61,803 nt of DNA, taken from NCBI RefSeq assembly GCF_022376445.1, contig NW_025955189.1, forward strand, positions 1 through 61,803, in the 5' to 3' direction. Position 1 is the stretch's first letter; each line of letters begins with the position of its first letter. The DNA comes from Fomitopsis serialis (taxonomy: Eukaryota > Basidiomycota > Agaricomycetes > Polyporales > Fomitopsidaceae). The position numbers and the translations under genes are program-made. Below are positions 11,589 to 24,186 of this stretch, piece after piece. Under the pieces are notes generated by a model, which did not search any database, was not told the origin of the DNA, and was given only the letters and a program-made list of their open reading frames with translations.

Positions 11589-13598
11589 GATGGAGGAAGA
11601 AGACCGACAAGCTAATTTACTAGAGAACCACCGAAGCAAGCTGGAGGAGCCTTTGTCCCTTGCTCGCTTTATAGCAGAGCACGATCTGCCGTAGCGATGG
11701 CGCGGATCTATCAGCAAACTACGCGCGCGGAAGCGAAGTGGAAGAGGTGCCAGTGCGTCCACATCCGCTCGTCTCGCAAACGTATCCGCACCACCAGTCA
11801 TCCCAATCTCATTTCTTGCCGCGGTCGGCCGAAACGTCTCCCGAGTGTTCTCGCTGTAAATGGACGTCATTGTCGATGCATCGCGCAGGCACCGTGCGTC
11901 TCGGGCATCGCTTTTGGTGCACACCTGCCCGCGTGCAGTCCGCGAGAGTGCCCGAGTCGTTGAAGATATTCCCGTCCACGTCGCTGGCGGGCTGCTCGGG
12001 CGAGGGAGGAGCCTATGACGGTGGCGCGTCTTTTCGCCTTCTGATCACCCCTCGGCCGCCGCCCATTGGCCAGTATACGCTTCTTGCCCCGACCCATCTC
12101 TCGGTGGCATGCACCTGAGGCACTCTTCGCAGGCCGCGCCGCCTCTCCAATTCGTCAACAGCATCTGGAGGAGCACACGCCATTGCATGACAAGCACGAG
12201 CGAAGAGTGCGTACTGTAGCTGACCCGCGAACCGTCGTGCCACTCGTGCACATTCGGTAATGCGAGCGACTCGGTAGCTGCCGATCGTAGCAGAGCTGAT
12301 TTTCCTTCAGGGCGTCCGTACTCTTCGTCCGCGCTTCAACAACATTGACAGAGGTGATGTCGACTAAAACACCGCCCTCGGTCCAAAGTCCAGGCAACCA
12401 CAACTCTTCCCGCGAAGCCCGGGCGTCCAGCCTAACGTCGGGGACGGATCAGCGGATGATGTTGTCAATGAGGCCGTCCCATCCGCGTATGCGCTCCTTC
12501 CATCTCATCTCCAGATCGACACCGTGCATGCGCTGGCTCCAGGAGAGGCTGATCGGTGCCTCCATTTCCAGTGATACCGTAAATCCGAAGTCCGGCGGGC
12601 ATAAAGATCCAGACCCTGTGCGGATGCAGAGGCGCGTCACGGTGGACTTGTGCCACAGAGCTATTTTGGACTCACCGACGGGTTTGAGGTCGCGCGTCAT
12701 CGCCAAGACTGCGAGGAGAGACCTGGTCGGTCAACTCGGCCTTCGGTCACCTCGGCCTGCGGCCATGCCAGCCTAAGGACTAAGTATCTAATCAGCTACT
12801 TACAGACTGTACAGCGTCAACGCCCACTCACCCGCTCACGGGGCAACACACGCACACTGACCAAGCCCATAGTGAGGCACCCTCAAACCGAGAGGAAGAA
12901 CGAACGTTGAATTTGTATGGATATTCCCTTGGGAATATGACTGGGGTATATGCGTCGGAAAGACCGACGAGAGACCATCTCGACGGTTGACAGCGATAGC
13001 ACGCTCGAGAGTCTGAGTCCTCACACGTCGTCGCTGCGGCAGCAAGCTACATGATCGAACACCAGGGAGCCTCCAGTTTCCCCAGTTGCGTTTTGGTATG
13101 GACAGGCTTCCGAAGTTGAATCCGTGGCGGAGCTGATGTTTGTGGAAAGTTGGTGGGTGATGCATCGCAGGGTACTCCTGAACTCTCTGCTACGTGGTGG
13201 ACAGCAGGCCTACGAGTGTCCGGCGAGTGTCGTAAGTTAGGCTTTGCACTTCGCGCTCGATGGGGTGCACGACGGCATGCCCGGGATCCTCGATTAGAAT
13301 GCCAAGGTAGATGCAGTCGAATGGAGTTCTGTCAATACCCAGTGTCCAGTATGTGATCAAGTCATAGTTCAGGTTACTGTCGACCGTACGACGACGACGA
13401 GCAGAAGGAGGAGAAGGAGAAGGGTCTGATTTCGTCAACGTCGTCGGCCCGATTTGGTTGGCGACGAGATCTTGACGGGATATCCCGGACCGATAAGATA
13501 AAGGAAAATTATTCATTCCCAAATCCAACCCAAATCCCGAAAGAACCGGAAAACCACATCCTCAGGCCGACAGTGACTACGCATTTGTAACCCCTCAA
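11589..13598. repeat. Intergenic part of the second tandem duplication unit
   Basis: About 2 kb without an intact gene, homologous to 8151-10446 in several blocks and somewhat shorter, so deletions have accumulated. The match ends near 13565, before the stop codon of copy 3, so the duplicated unit did not include the third gene. Confidence 0.6.
11667..11673 (-). promoter_or_regulatory. TATA-like box of ferritin-like gene 2
   Basis: TATAAAG on the minus strand, about 80-85 bp upstream of the ATG at 11588, in the same context as in copy 1. Confidence 0.5.
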
Positions 13599-14700
13599 CT
13601 AGGCCTCAACCGCCGTCGAGTCAAACGGCATCTGCACGATGGCCAACCCCGTCACCATGCTCGCATCGCTCATCGGCGTCTGCTCGCTCGACGCCACGCC
13701 CACGTATACAGTCCCGTGCAGGCCGTCCGGGACCGTCGTCTGGCCGTTGCCATCGAGCGGCGTGAAGACTGCGTCGAGCCCATTCAGCCAGACGGCGTAC
13801 GCGGCATCCGCATTGTTTGAGTTGTCGAACGTCAAGTTGATCGTCGAGCCTGGCCACGGGCTGGCGTTGGAGACGCTCAGGGCGGGGAACGGCGTGACAG
13901 GGAGCGGCGGGTTCGAGGACGGGCAGGAGGTGATGAATTGTGCTGGATAACGATGAGTCTCCGGCATATAGTTGAGGAATGGGCACTTACAGGCGAGAGA
14001 ATAGGCACCAGATGGCGAGAGCGGCGTCTCAAAGGGACCGTCCCAGGGCTGCTGCTTGAGGACGGCAGACGAGACCCATGCGACTTGGCGCTCCTCAATA
14101 GAAAGGATGGACTACACGACATCGTCAGCACCGGAAAAAGGCAGCGCCCCGTTGCACGTACCGCAGCTACGCCGAGCGTATCCTTGTCGTCGATGAACTT
14201 CGAGGCGCCCAGGTATGCCGCGGCGCCGACGCCCTCGATCGCAAACGACAGCGAGACGAACGAGCGTGGGTCCGTGTACGGGCTTTCCGCATCTGTCAGC
14301 CTCCCGCTAGCCGATCAACAGTACACGCGACTCACAAACTGTACTGGCAGGCCTGGGGTGCCTGGTCGCCGAGGGCGTTCTGGAGGGTCGAGACGTGGGT
14401 CTGCTCGTGTTGAGCAATCTGCTCGAAGCGGCCGCGGACCCAGGAGGGGAAGCCGGCGTCGGCGAATGCCTGCGCGTCGTACTGCGCAAGCGCGCCCGAG
14501 TAGAACGCGCTTTCGAGGTACTCGAGCGAAAGCGCGAACTGGAGGACGTTCGTCTCTGCGCACGCCGGTGAGTCAGTCTGGTACTCGAGTGTTGTGGGTG
14601 AGGAAAGGGGTGGGTGCTTACGGGTGGGTGCGGGGCCTGGGGTGGGCGCGCCGAGGACGACGGCGGCGGCGATGAGAGCGGCGAAAGTCTTCGTGAACAT
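13599..14700 (-). CDS. Ferritin-like secreted protein, Rds1 type, copy 3 (diverged)
   Basis: Third member of the array. Exons (minus): 14700-14622, 14555-14336, 14282-14162, 14111-13991, 13942-13599; 294 residues. Exons 2-4 are again 220, 121 and 121 nt. The signal peptide (MFTKTFAALIAAAVVLGAPT) is unrelated in sequence to copies 1-2. The ferritin-like core is recognisable (LEYLESAFYSGALAQYDAQAF, then IAQHEQTHVSTLQNALG, then IEGVGAAAYLGA). The C-terminal part keeps the pattern seen in the other two, including TTVPDGLHGTVYVGV. The acceptor of intron 2 appears to be GGAAAG followed by C, because the stronger CAG 11 nt upstream would break the frame. The protein is clearly older than the copy 1/copy 2 split and may differ in function. 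Confidence 0.85.
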
Positions 14701-15329
14701 GGCTGTAAAAGAGTGTGGGGGCGGGGAGGGGGGAAGAAGGAAGCTGTAAGGAGCGGGGGGATAGTAGGAGATGTGGTGTCTGACGGAGAACCGACGAGGG
14801 AGACCGCGCCCTCCTGCCCGCCTTTTATATGTGGGCTGAAGGGCGGGCGGCTGACGGGGGCTGTCTGTCGAGAAGCTCAGCGGATGCCCAGCAGTGACGG
14901 CTGACGAGGCATGGTCGAAGGTGTGGAGGCTGGCTGGCGATCGTTCAAGCTGGCTGGGTCAGCCGACGTCGGTTGTGGCTCACGGAATCTGAGCCTCGTC
15001 ACCGCGCATATGCCTGGTGCACGCAGTATTTGTTCTCTCCAGGCTATGCCATACTTTGTGCGAGTCGACTCATCCAGTTAGGTGGCAGGGACCAGTTCTG
15101 AAGGTGTGTACAACGGACGCGCGAAGGCTGAAGGTGAACGCGCGGGACAGAGGCCTTCGACAGGCCCTCTAGATCTTCAACCGTCAACCGTCTTCGATCG
15201 ATCGTCAGCCGCTGTGACGCGTCCGAGTGCACTCCAGAGCCATCAAGTCACTGCGCCATAAACGGCATGTCTCACAAGTCTTGACGCGTCGGCCGAACTG
15301 CCAAGTATCAAGCCCAGTGGAAATCAGAC
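14701..15329. other. Promoter-side intergenic region of ferritin-like gene 3
   Basis: Contains the TATA-like box of copy 3. Beyond about 14950 I see nothing that codes. It ends at the inverted repeat of the element that begins at 15330. Confidence 0.5.
14821..14830 (-). promoter_or_regulatory. TATA-like box of ferritin-like gene 3
   Basis: ATATAAAAGG on the minus strand, about 125 bp upstream of the ATG at 14700. This promoter is not related in sequence to those of copies 1 and 2. Confidence 0.45.
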
Positions 15330-15574
15330 CTGCTGGGAGATGCTCCAAGCTGCTCTGAGCTGCGCGGTGGGGCCGCTGTCAAAAGAGCATCTGCGAGCAG
15401 CTCTGAGCAGCCTGGAGCAAGAAATTTAGACTTTTCGCATTTTTCTAGATGCTCGGAGCTGCTCTGAGCGTGAAAATTACGCGTATGCAGCTGGGAGCAG
15501 ATCCGGGCATATTGCTAGATGCTCCTGTATTGCACTAGCTGCCATAAGAATAATACATTTATCGTGCCCGCATC

Positions 15575-15730
15575 CTGCGCCGCCTGCGCCCTGCATACCG
15601 CGCCTGCGCGCCCACACCCTGCATACCGCCCGCATACCACGCCCGCCGCCTGCATACCACGCCCACACGCTCCCGCCCAACCACCCCACACACCACCTGC
15701 ATACTACGCCCGCCCGCTTCCTACGTACCG
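15575..15730. repeat. Degenerate C-rich tandem repeat
   Basis: Loose repetition of a unit like CTGCATACCACGCCC with variable spacing, inside the 37-bp-TIR element. Confidence 0.5.
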
Positions 15731-16607
15731 CACTCGCGCCCGTTTCACGCCTTCGTCTCACTCGCATACGCCGGCCACTTGCCGACATTTCCGAGTCTTG
15801 GCAGTTGCGCTTCACTTCACCTCGGATTTCTTGCCTTGATTCACCAACGCGACCGGCTCCTGCTGATTCAGTTCAATCGAGCTCGCACACACCTTGTTCG
15901 CCTTACGAATCGCGATGTGTGGCGGCGGCAGCTGGTACTACCTGTTCGCCATCTCGTCGAGTGCTACACGACCTGTGGGGTCGAGCACGATGCCAACACT
16001 GTTGTGGCTCGTCGGGCGCTGATGTTCTCTGGCTGGGGCTCGGACCTGCCCTGGCAGCCCAATAACACTCCCAGGACGACTACCCAGCCGGCTTATGGAC
16101 TTGCGCTCACCAGGGAACGACTGCTCGTAGTCGTGCGAAATCTCCTCCACGGGCAAATTTCGATGGACCTACATTTGACGGCGGGAGCATGTGCTTCGGG
16201 TACGGGTTTGGCGACGTCGAACGCCAGTCGGACGCTGGCAGCGCCGCGCCGGCGACGATCTCCGCGGAGCGACGATAGTCGACCGAGTTCCTGCGACCAC
16301 TCCGGCTCGATCCGTCTGGCGGCGGCGACAGCTTGTTCGCCGTGGCGTCCCGCTTCGTTGGCGACGGGCTGGAATCCGGATACGCGCCCTGTGGCTGGTA
16401 CTGACTCTGCCGCCGTGTGCTGCGTCTTCCTGTTTGAGCGCGACCATCTGCTGGGCGAGCGGATCGTCGTCTTGCCCGACGTCGAGCGGCGCGGCTATTT
16501 TGCTGCAGCCCCTCTGTCTTCGCGGGTCGCGTGAGGGATCCACAGGATAAGCCCGCTCGCCGATCTTCAGCATCGTCTCTGCAGTGGGGTCAACGGGCGG
16601 GCGAACA

Positions 16608-16814
16608 CAGACGGGCGAGCGAGCATGGAGACGGGCGAGCAAGTGCAGAGATGGGCGAGCAAGTGCAGAGACGGGTGAGCAAATGTAGTGACGGGTAAGT
16701 GAGTGTAGAGACAGGCGGGTGAGCATAGAGAGATGGGTGGGCGAGTGTAGAGACGGGCGGGCGAGCATAGAGAGATGGGCGAACAAAGAAATGGGCAAGC
16801 GAAGAAATGGGCAG
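16608..16814. repeat. Minisatellite with a period of about 20 bp
   Basis: About ten degenerate units of the form GAGACGGGCGAGCAAGTGCA. Changes are mostly transitions (GGGCGAG/GGGTGAG, AAGTGCA/AAATGTA), and some units have 22 bp. It lies inside the 37-bp-TIR element and codes for nothing plausible in any frame. Confidence 0.75.
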
Positions 16815-17671
16815 GGGTGCACAAACACTTACGGGACGCAGATCGCGTTGCTCGGCGCGCCAGCGATCCTTACAACGACGTTCACGGGTCTCGCGCGAAT
16901 CATGCCAACGGATGGATGAGCGGGTCGGTGAGCGGGCGCCGGGTGAGTCAACCAGTTAGGGAACGAACGGGCAAGTGGGCAGTCAGCTAAGGTGTGAATG
17001 AGACATGCGGGCAGGATGCCAGGCGAGCAAAAAGGTGTGCGGTCAGGCACTTGAAGAAGGCGCGTGGCAAGTCACAAAGATGCGTGGGCGAGCGAAAGAC
17101 GCGTAAGCGAATGAGACGTGCAATACACTGGCAGGAGGGCGAACGGGCGGACAAGTGTGTAGTCAGGTGGAGAAGTGAGCAGGTAAGCGCAAGGCCGCCA
17201 CGGCAGGCGGGCAGTAGACAAGCAGCGGGAAATTGAACAAGCTAGGTGATGGTGGTGGTAAGAGCCTGAGAGAGAGGGGCGAGGGCAGGAAGACGACGAC
17301 GACGGCCGTCGCTGCAATGAGATTACGTCATACCAGAGTGGGCGGGAATATCACTGCTATAAGTAATGCGCATCGCGCGGTGCGACCGTAAGTGCTTAAC
17401 GCAAGGGGGCAGACTCGACAGCGGTATCGTTAGGCTACAGCCCCAAGTCAGAAGCAAAAGACACTAAGCTCTAATGATATTATGAGTTAACTCGTGGAGA
17501 AGCTGTCATTTAGTGACTTTACTGTAAGCCGTCAGCAGCTCGGAGCAGATTCGAGCAGATTCCGACGACGCGCGCAGCTCAGAGCAGCTCCGGGCATCTC
17601 CCAGCAGATGCGCTTTTCATTGGGTATGAAGCTCAGGCGATTTCTTGTGGACCGCAAAAGTACGCACCTTT

Positions 17672-17680
17672 AATTACGGT
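17672..17680. repeat. Left 9-bp target-site duplication (AATTACGGT)
   Basis: Identical to 19043-19051, the nine bases directly after the right end of the element at 17681-19042. Confidence 0.75.
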
Positions 17681-19042
17681 ACTTGAGGTTAATCACCCAG
17701 CGGGTTTGCAGGGCATTTCAGACTCCGCTGTGGCGCGGCCTCCCGTACGCGCGCAAGTCGCGCGTCGCACCCTCTTAGAGTCGCCAACGCCGTACGCAGC
17801 CCACGAACATACTGCGGGCGCGAGCACAGTGAAGAGTGGACGGCTGGGAAGGGTGAGTGGCTGGCGGGGGAGGGCGAGAGCGAGTCCCCATAGGTGAGCG
17901 CAAACGCACAACGCCGTACGCAGCCCACGAACATACTGCGGGCGCGAGCACAGTGAAGAGTGGACGGCTGGGAAGGGTGAGTGGCTGGCGGGGGAGGGCG
18001 AGAGCGAGTCCCCATAGGTGAGCGCAAACGCACGCGAGCGACCCCACTAACGCAGGTACAGGACGCGGCAACGTGCAGCACGACTCGCACGGTTACCGCG
18101 AGAACGCAGGTCCTCTGCCCTGCGTGCAGGCACGGCCAACGGACGGCTGGACCACTGGACGAGCGGACGCGCGCGCGCGGGCGGCCAGCATACACGCTGA
18201 CTGCGAGCGCGCTGGGCAAATGTCCAGCCACCGAACGCGCGCAACGCGAGCGGGAAGGCGGGCGGGCCGGTGAACAGGCAAGTAGTACATGAGTGACTGG
18301 TCGAGCAGGTGAGCAGACAGGCACACGGGTTGACAGGCGGGTGAGTAGGCGGGCGAGGAGGCACACGAGGAGGCACACGAGCGAGTGGGCGGGCGGGTCA
18401 GCGGGCACACAAGCAGGGGACGACACACACGCCGACCACGAGCGTGCTGGACGAATGCCCAGCACGCAATCATGGCGGACGAACGGAGCGCGTGCGCGAG
18501 CTCAGGATGGGAGACAACGACGACGCTGAGCAGGGCCGGGGCGTGCGCAACACGCCGACCACGAGCACATAGGGCCAGTGCCCCGCGTGCAAACGCAGCC
18601 GACGAGAGTGTCGTGGGCCACAACTTGGAAGGTAGTACTTTGATGTGCGCGATGCGCTGGAGTCCGAGTCGCGCGGCGCGGACTCGCACGTCGGACTAAT
18701 AGTACTGAAGTATTCTGTAATGACCATAGAGTGTTGATTGATCGACGTTAGTGTCGATCGTATAGCGCGAGTGTATAGAGCATTAACAAATATATTAGAA
18801 TTGTGTATTGACACGGCTCTAGCCCTCACCCTCGCCCTCGCCCCCGCCCGCCCCCGCCAGCCGCACCATTCCCAGCCGTCCACTCGTCGCTGTGCCCGCC
18901 CCCGCGGTAGGTTCTAGGCTGCGTACGGCGTTGGCGACTCTACTTAAGAGGGCGCGACGCGCGACTTGTGCGCGTACGGGAGGCCGCGCCACAGCGGAGT
19001 CTGAATGTGCCCTGCAAACCCGCTGGGTGATTAACCTCAAGT
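17681..19042. mobile_element. TIR DNA transposon with ~210-bp inverted ends and 9-bp TSD (Mutator-like, non-autonomous)
   Basis: The left terminal inverted repeat (17681 to about 17890) starts ACTTGAGGTTAATCACCC. The right one (about 18826-19042) is its reverse complement. The outer 35 bp are identical and the whole ~210 bp roughly 85-90% identical by eye. The element is bounded by a perfect 9-bp duplication AATTACGGT at 17672-17680 and 19043-19051. Long TIRs with a 9-bp TSD fit the Mutator (MULE) superfamily (family knowledge; superfamily by inference). The 1362-bp body has no transposase. It contains GC-rich diverged repeats (compare 18189, 18427 and 18549, each near a GCTGACTGCGAGCG/GCCGACCACGAGCG core) and a 124-bp tandem duplication at the inner edge of the left TIR. 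Confidence 0.8.
17785..18032. repeat. Perfect 124-bp tandem duplication
   Basis: 17785-17908 and 17909-18032 are the same 124-bp sequence with no difference that I can find. The first copy is the inner part of the left TIR. The right TIR has only one counterpart, so the duplication happened on the left side after or during formation of the element, and recently. Confidence 0.85.
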
Positions 19043-19051
19043 AATTACGGT
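19043..19051. repeat. Right 9-bp target-site duplication (AATTACGGT)
   Basis: Copy of 17672-17680, immediately outside the right inverted repeat. Confidence 0.75.
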
Positions 19052-19343
19052 CTGAAACGTGCACGGTGCAGATTCACGATGTTAGTACCAGCATACCAGA
19101 TGATAGGTTAAAGTACACTCTTAGTCACTGAGTGTGTATGAAGTAACACACCTGAGTCTCTGACTCAAGTTGCAGCACCTGAAATGAATATCTCCGCGTC
19201 GAAGTTCGACGCCTAAAAGACGCGTCGCGTCGCGAAATACGCGGTCACGTGGCGAACGATGTTATGATTCATGCATCCTGCAGCACTATGAGCTACTCGC
19301 AGTGTACTCCCTCGTCTTCTCTTTGAAAATCTTGGCTTGCTAG

Positions 19344-20720
<1,377 letters not shown>

Positions 20721-23176
20721 CTCAATCTAGAAAGTGATAGCGGTGGATGAACAACGTTGCGTAGGGTGAGTGGCATATGTACGCATTTGCGCGTTCAGCG
20801 CCCTGCTCACTAATGGTATACATGTACCGTTCCAACTATCAATATGCCGTGACGGTCGGCGAAGGATTAAGCTGAGTCATCAATGTTCTTGGTTAGTATC
20901 ACTTCGCGAAGCGGTGCTGGCGCAGACGTACTGAGAAATCACGCCATGCAATATACAAGCTCGAGGGAGCGATCTCAATGCAGAAAGAAAGATGCTCACT
21001 CATCAGGCAACGGAAGGTACGTATTCGGTGTCTGTTTCTTCACGATGCCGTGAAACGTTATCACAGTGCGCTCTCTGCTGAATCATCAAGTTGTTGCTCT
21101 CCTCTTTCGCATTCCTTGTCCTGTGTTTATCTGACTTGCAAGAGACTAGACCTGGTGCGCTCTAGACTATGGAACGTCTAAAAGTTTCATACTAGGCCTG
21201 CTTGACGTAGTGCGAAGCTTCAAACACCAGTGGGCTATGCTAGTAGGAGGACCGATCTCGACCAGAGTTTGGAAGCGGTACTATGCCATCGCTGACTGTT
21301 GATGGCGAGATTGGTGGTCTTGAACCCAACCATATGGGGTTGAAGGCACTCAAGCCTAGATGGATGCACGCCTTCGGTCGGCGGCCCTTATACATAAGTC
21401 CTCCCTTGATTGTCAGTCCTTGTCGCTCACGGACATGCATGTACTAGCGATATGCTGGTGGCGTGTGCAATCCTTGTGTCAGCCTTGCCGAAGGCTGACC
21501 ACTACATGCGCTCGGTGTGAAAGTCGCTACGCGTCGCAACTGTGCTCCAGCGGGCAGATAACTTATGCGCCGCCTTCCTGCATGAGTTGGTCAGCAAACG
21601 AAGACTAGCGGAACCCACGAGCTGACAGATCACATTCTGGCCATCCCATGCGGTCCGTGAAGGTTTCGTTCGACAGTCTCCTGCGTACGGCCAACGCGGT
21701 CCGACCGATTGAAGGTTCGACAGTGACGCCGCTTGGTTTCCTCCGTCTGAGAATTGACAAGCGCGGCGTGAGCGAAGCAGAGGTAGCGTAGCCTCTAACA
21801 CTGCCTTAATCATTGTCATTAACAGTTTGACAATGGAACAGGGAAACTTGCGGGGGTTCACCGGTCCAGGTGAACGGCCCCATCAAGCGGCCCATGAATA
21901 CGACGTTGACCTTAGCACACGACATCGTGGCAGCTGAGTGCGTTGAACACGGCGCTGGCAGTATGATGAAGACAACAAACGGTCGTCCGCCTCAGTCGAT
22001 CCGAGTCGCGATTAGTCAAATTCAAAGTATACACATACCTACAGCATTGAGAGGCGCGCGCTATGGAGATACTTCGCGAGAAGACATCGATCGCCAGGCC
22101 GAAAGTCTACGGTCATTTCCATCAAAGGTGGTTGTGCTTACCACGTCATGGATTTCATCGAAGGACGAACGCTAGATGGGGCCAACGCAGCTTTTGGAGA
22201 AAGGCTTTAGCTGCGTGGACACTACCCAGCTACGTCCGGTAGCTGCGGCGAATACGAGCCAGCAGACAGTCGCTCAAGTCCCTGGGCCCTTGACTGGCAA
22301 CATGGCGGAGCCCCTCCCTTGCTATGGCTCCTCCCTGGGCGAATGCTATGTCGGTCCTTTCGCGTCGCAACCCGATAGGGCGGGTTGGTATAATCGAAGC
22401 CTCCGGACCTCGGAAGATTCATGAATCTTCAACTTGCTAGACCATGGCTTCGACTAGAGCGGCCCAGCGGCCCTTATCATGACTCACCGTGACGGTGATC
22501 TCCTGTGCGCACCGTCATCGCCGGAGAACTCTGGTTGATTAACTGGGATTGCTCTGGTGTATATAAAGTATGGTTTGAGTATGTTGGTATGCAGATGGAG
22601 AATGAAGCACTGAGCTGGACGTGGACGAGGCGATTTGTTGCACGCTGGACTCCCGGGTTCTCCGAGTTTGGGCAGTCATTGGTATCATCTACATAAGTAC
22701 TATCGTCCGAGTCATCGTCTACTCACCGCGTACAGTAGTACGTATACGTGTGGCCGCGTCCTTTGCGGTTCGTGTTAGAATGCACAAGGTGACTGAATCC
22801 CAGTCTACAGGGCCAGTGGTTAAACTCCGTCACGCGCGCTTCTACATATGCCTCGTTGTGCGAACATATTTGCCACGAGGCTTCTCATCAACAGCTTCAG
22901 AACAGCTCCTTGAATCCGCACTACATACCGAACGCACCCCCGGGGCCGGGCCCTTACACAGTGCTGCTGCATCTCATCCTTGTCTGCATATACTGCACCG
23001 TGCCGTCCGTCAGCTCCGCACAGTCATCCTGTCGTGATTGTTCTGCGCTGTTGATCACATCGACTAGCCGGAAACCTGGACCAGAGATCTACTATAGGCC
23101 TACGTTGCTGGCTGGAGTACGTGAGAGTGAATATAGTTATGACAAGCCCAATTGTGTCGCTAATACCCATGATATA
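20721..23176. other. 2.4-kb intergenic region, no gene seen
   Basis: Upstream of both the flavin oxidoreductase (minus) and BTB gene 1 (plus). Only short open frames without coding character are present. I see no repeats with clear ends. Confidence 0.5.
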
Positions 23177-24186
23177 ATGCCAGTGATGCACTCACCGCAG
23201 CTTGAAGCTAGCATCCTCGATGGCGAAGAAACGACGTCCAACGGCACGAATGGCATCGCCCCGCCGACCGATGCACCTCCCCCTTTCAACAGTCCGCATG
23301 CGGACGTTATCCTGCAATCCTCTGACAGCGTGAACTTCCGCGTCCGGAAAGCCATCCTCGCTGAAGCGTCTCCTTTCTTCGAGACCATGTTCAGTCTGCC
23401 CACCGGGAGTACCGAGAACCACGCCTGTACGAGTCCGGATCTGCCTGTCGTCCCGATGCAGGAGGACAGTACCACGGTGGATGGCCTACTGCGGTTCTGT
23501 TATCCGGCCGGTCGACGATTGCGGGAAATGGGCCTCGATGATATCTCGGTTCTATTGCCGGCGGCGAGAAAGTATGCGATGGATCAGATGGTGGACTACC
23601 TCACACTAACTCTGGAAGTGTTCATCGGGACTTCACCTCTGCGCGTGTACTGCCTCGCCATACACCATCAACTGGGCGAACACTTAACCCGTGCTGCCGC
23701 CAGAGGATTTCTCGACCAGCCCATCCAAACCGCATACATCCACACACCAGAACTAGACCACATCAGTGGCTCCGCTTACGCCCGTCTCTTGGACTACCAT
23801 CATCGGTGTTCAGTCCGAGTCCAACAGGTTTTGTTCGCTACAATACCGGTCTAGACTCAACCTGGGACGAACGGTGTTGGCGCAAATGCCATAGTGTCAC
23901 GGTCGATGTGGCGAATAAAGGCTGCACTTATAAGAGCCTCGAAAATTGCCGACGAATTAGTGCCTGGTTTGTCGATTTCGCGCAGACGTTCCGAAACTTG
24001 GCGAAGGACAGGCCGTCCGGGACTGGGAAAGGGGTCCCATCGCAAACTGCCATCACAACAGCTCTAGTTGATGCAGGGAAATGTGCTTATTGCGGAGAGC
24101 GCGCATGGGCCGACTTGCAGAGCTTTATGTCTGTGTCAAGGGGCAAGATCAACGATGCCATATCTGAGGTGATTGGAGTCTTATAA
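23177..24186 (+). CDS. BTB/POZ-domain protein, copy 1 (frameshifted)
   Basis: Member of the basidiomycete BTB family, which often serve as adaptors (for example for Cul3 ligases); the partner here is unknown. Frame 1 runs from the ATG at 23177 to 23854. It shows the BTB fold start (SPHADVILQSSDSVNFRVRK), AILAEASPFFETMFSLPTG, a helix-rich middle (LLPAARKYAMDQM), and PLRVYCLAIHHQLGEHLTRA, ending near LLDYHHRCSVRVQQ. The C-terminal part continues in another frame from about 23830 to the TAA at 24184-24186 (RCWRKCHSV, AKDRPSGTGK, ALVDAGKCAYCGERAWADL), matching the tail of copy 2. A single one-base shift around 23826-23850 joins them. No splice pair of normal size does so. Confidence 0.75.

Larger units (their letters stand above)
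15330..17607. mobile_element. Candidate non-autonomous DNA element with 37-bp terminal inverted repeats
   Basis: The left end (15330-15366, starting CTGCTGGGAGATGCTCC) is matched in inverse orientation by 17571-17607 with about three mismatches over 37 bp. Both ends carry several further subterminal copies of a GAGCTGCTC/GAGCAGCTC core (around 15346, 15392, 15458 and 15487 on the left; 17534, 17545, 17554 and 17580 on the right). Such clustering is what a transposase-binding subterminal region looks like. No clear target-site duplication is visible. The interior is GC-rich, with degenerate tandem repeats and open frames but no recognisable transposase, so it is probably non-autonomous. I leave the superfamily open. 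Confidence 0.6.

Noticed and set aside
6935..14700. Ferritin-like array as part of a biosynthetic gene cluster
   Set aside because: No core biosynthetic enzymes, transporter or regulator lie nearby; the array is explained by local duplication.
16608..16814. Repeat array that might be taken for CRISPR
   Set aside because: Units are contiguous 20-mers without unique spacers, in a eukaryotic genome; it is a minisatellite.
15779..16828. Long open frames inside the 37-bp-TIR element (251 residues plus, 219 residues minus)
   Set aside because: Repetitive, Arg/Ser/His/Leu-biased translations of minisatellite and GC-rich sequence; no transposase motifs such as DDE spacing or zinc fingers.
17689..18689. 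Cys/Ala/Arg-rich open frames inside the 9-bp-TSD element
   Set aside because: They arise from tandemly repeated GC-rich DNA and break at the 124-bp duplication; no domain.
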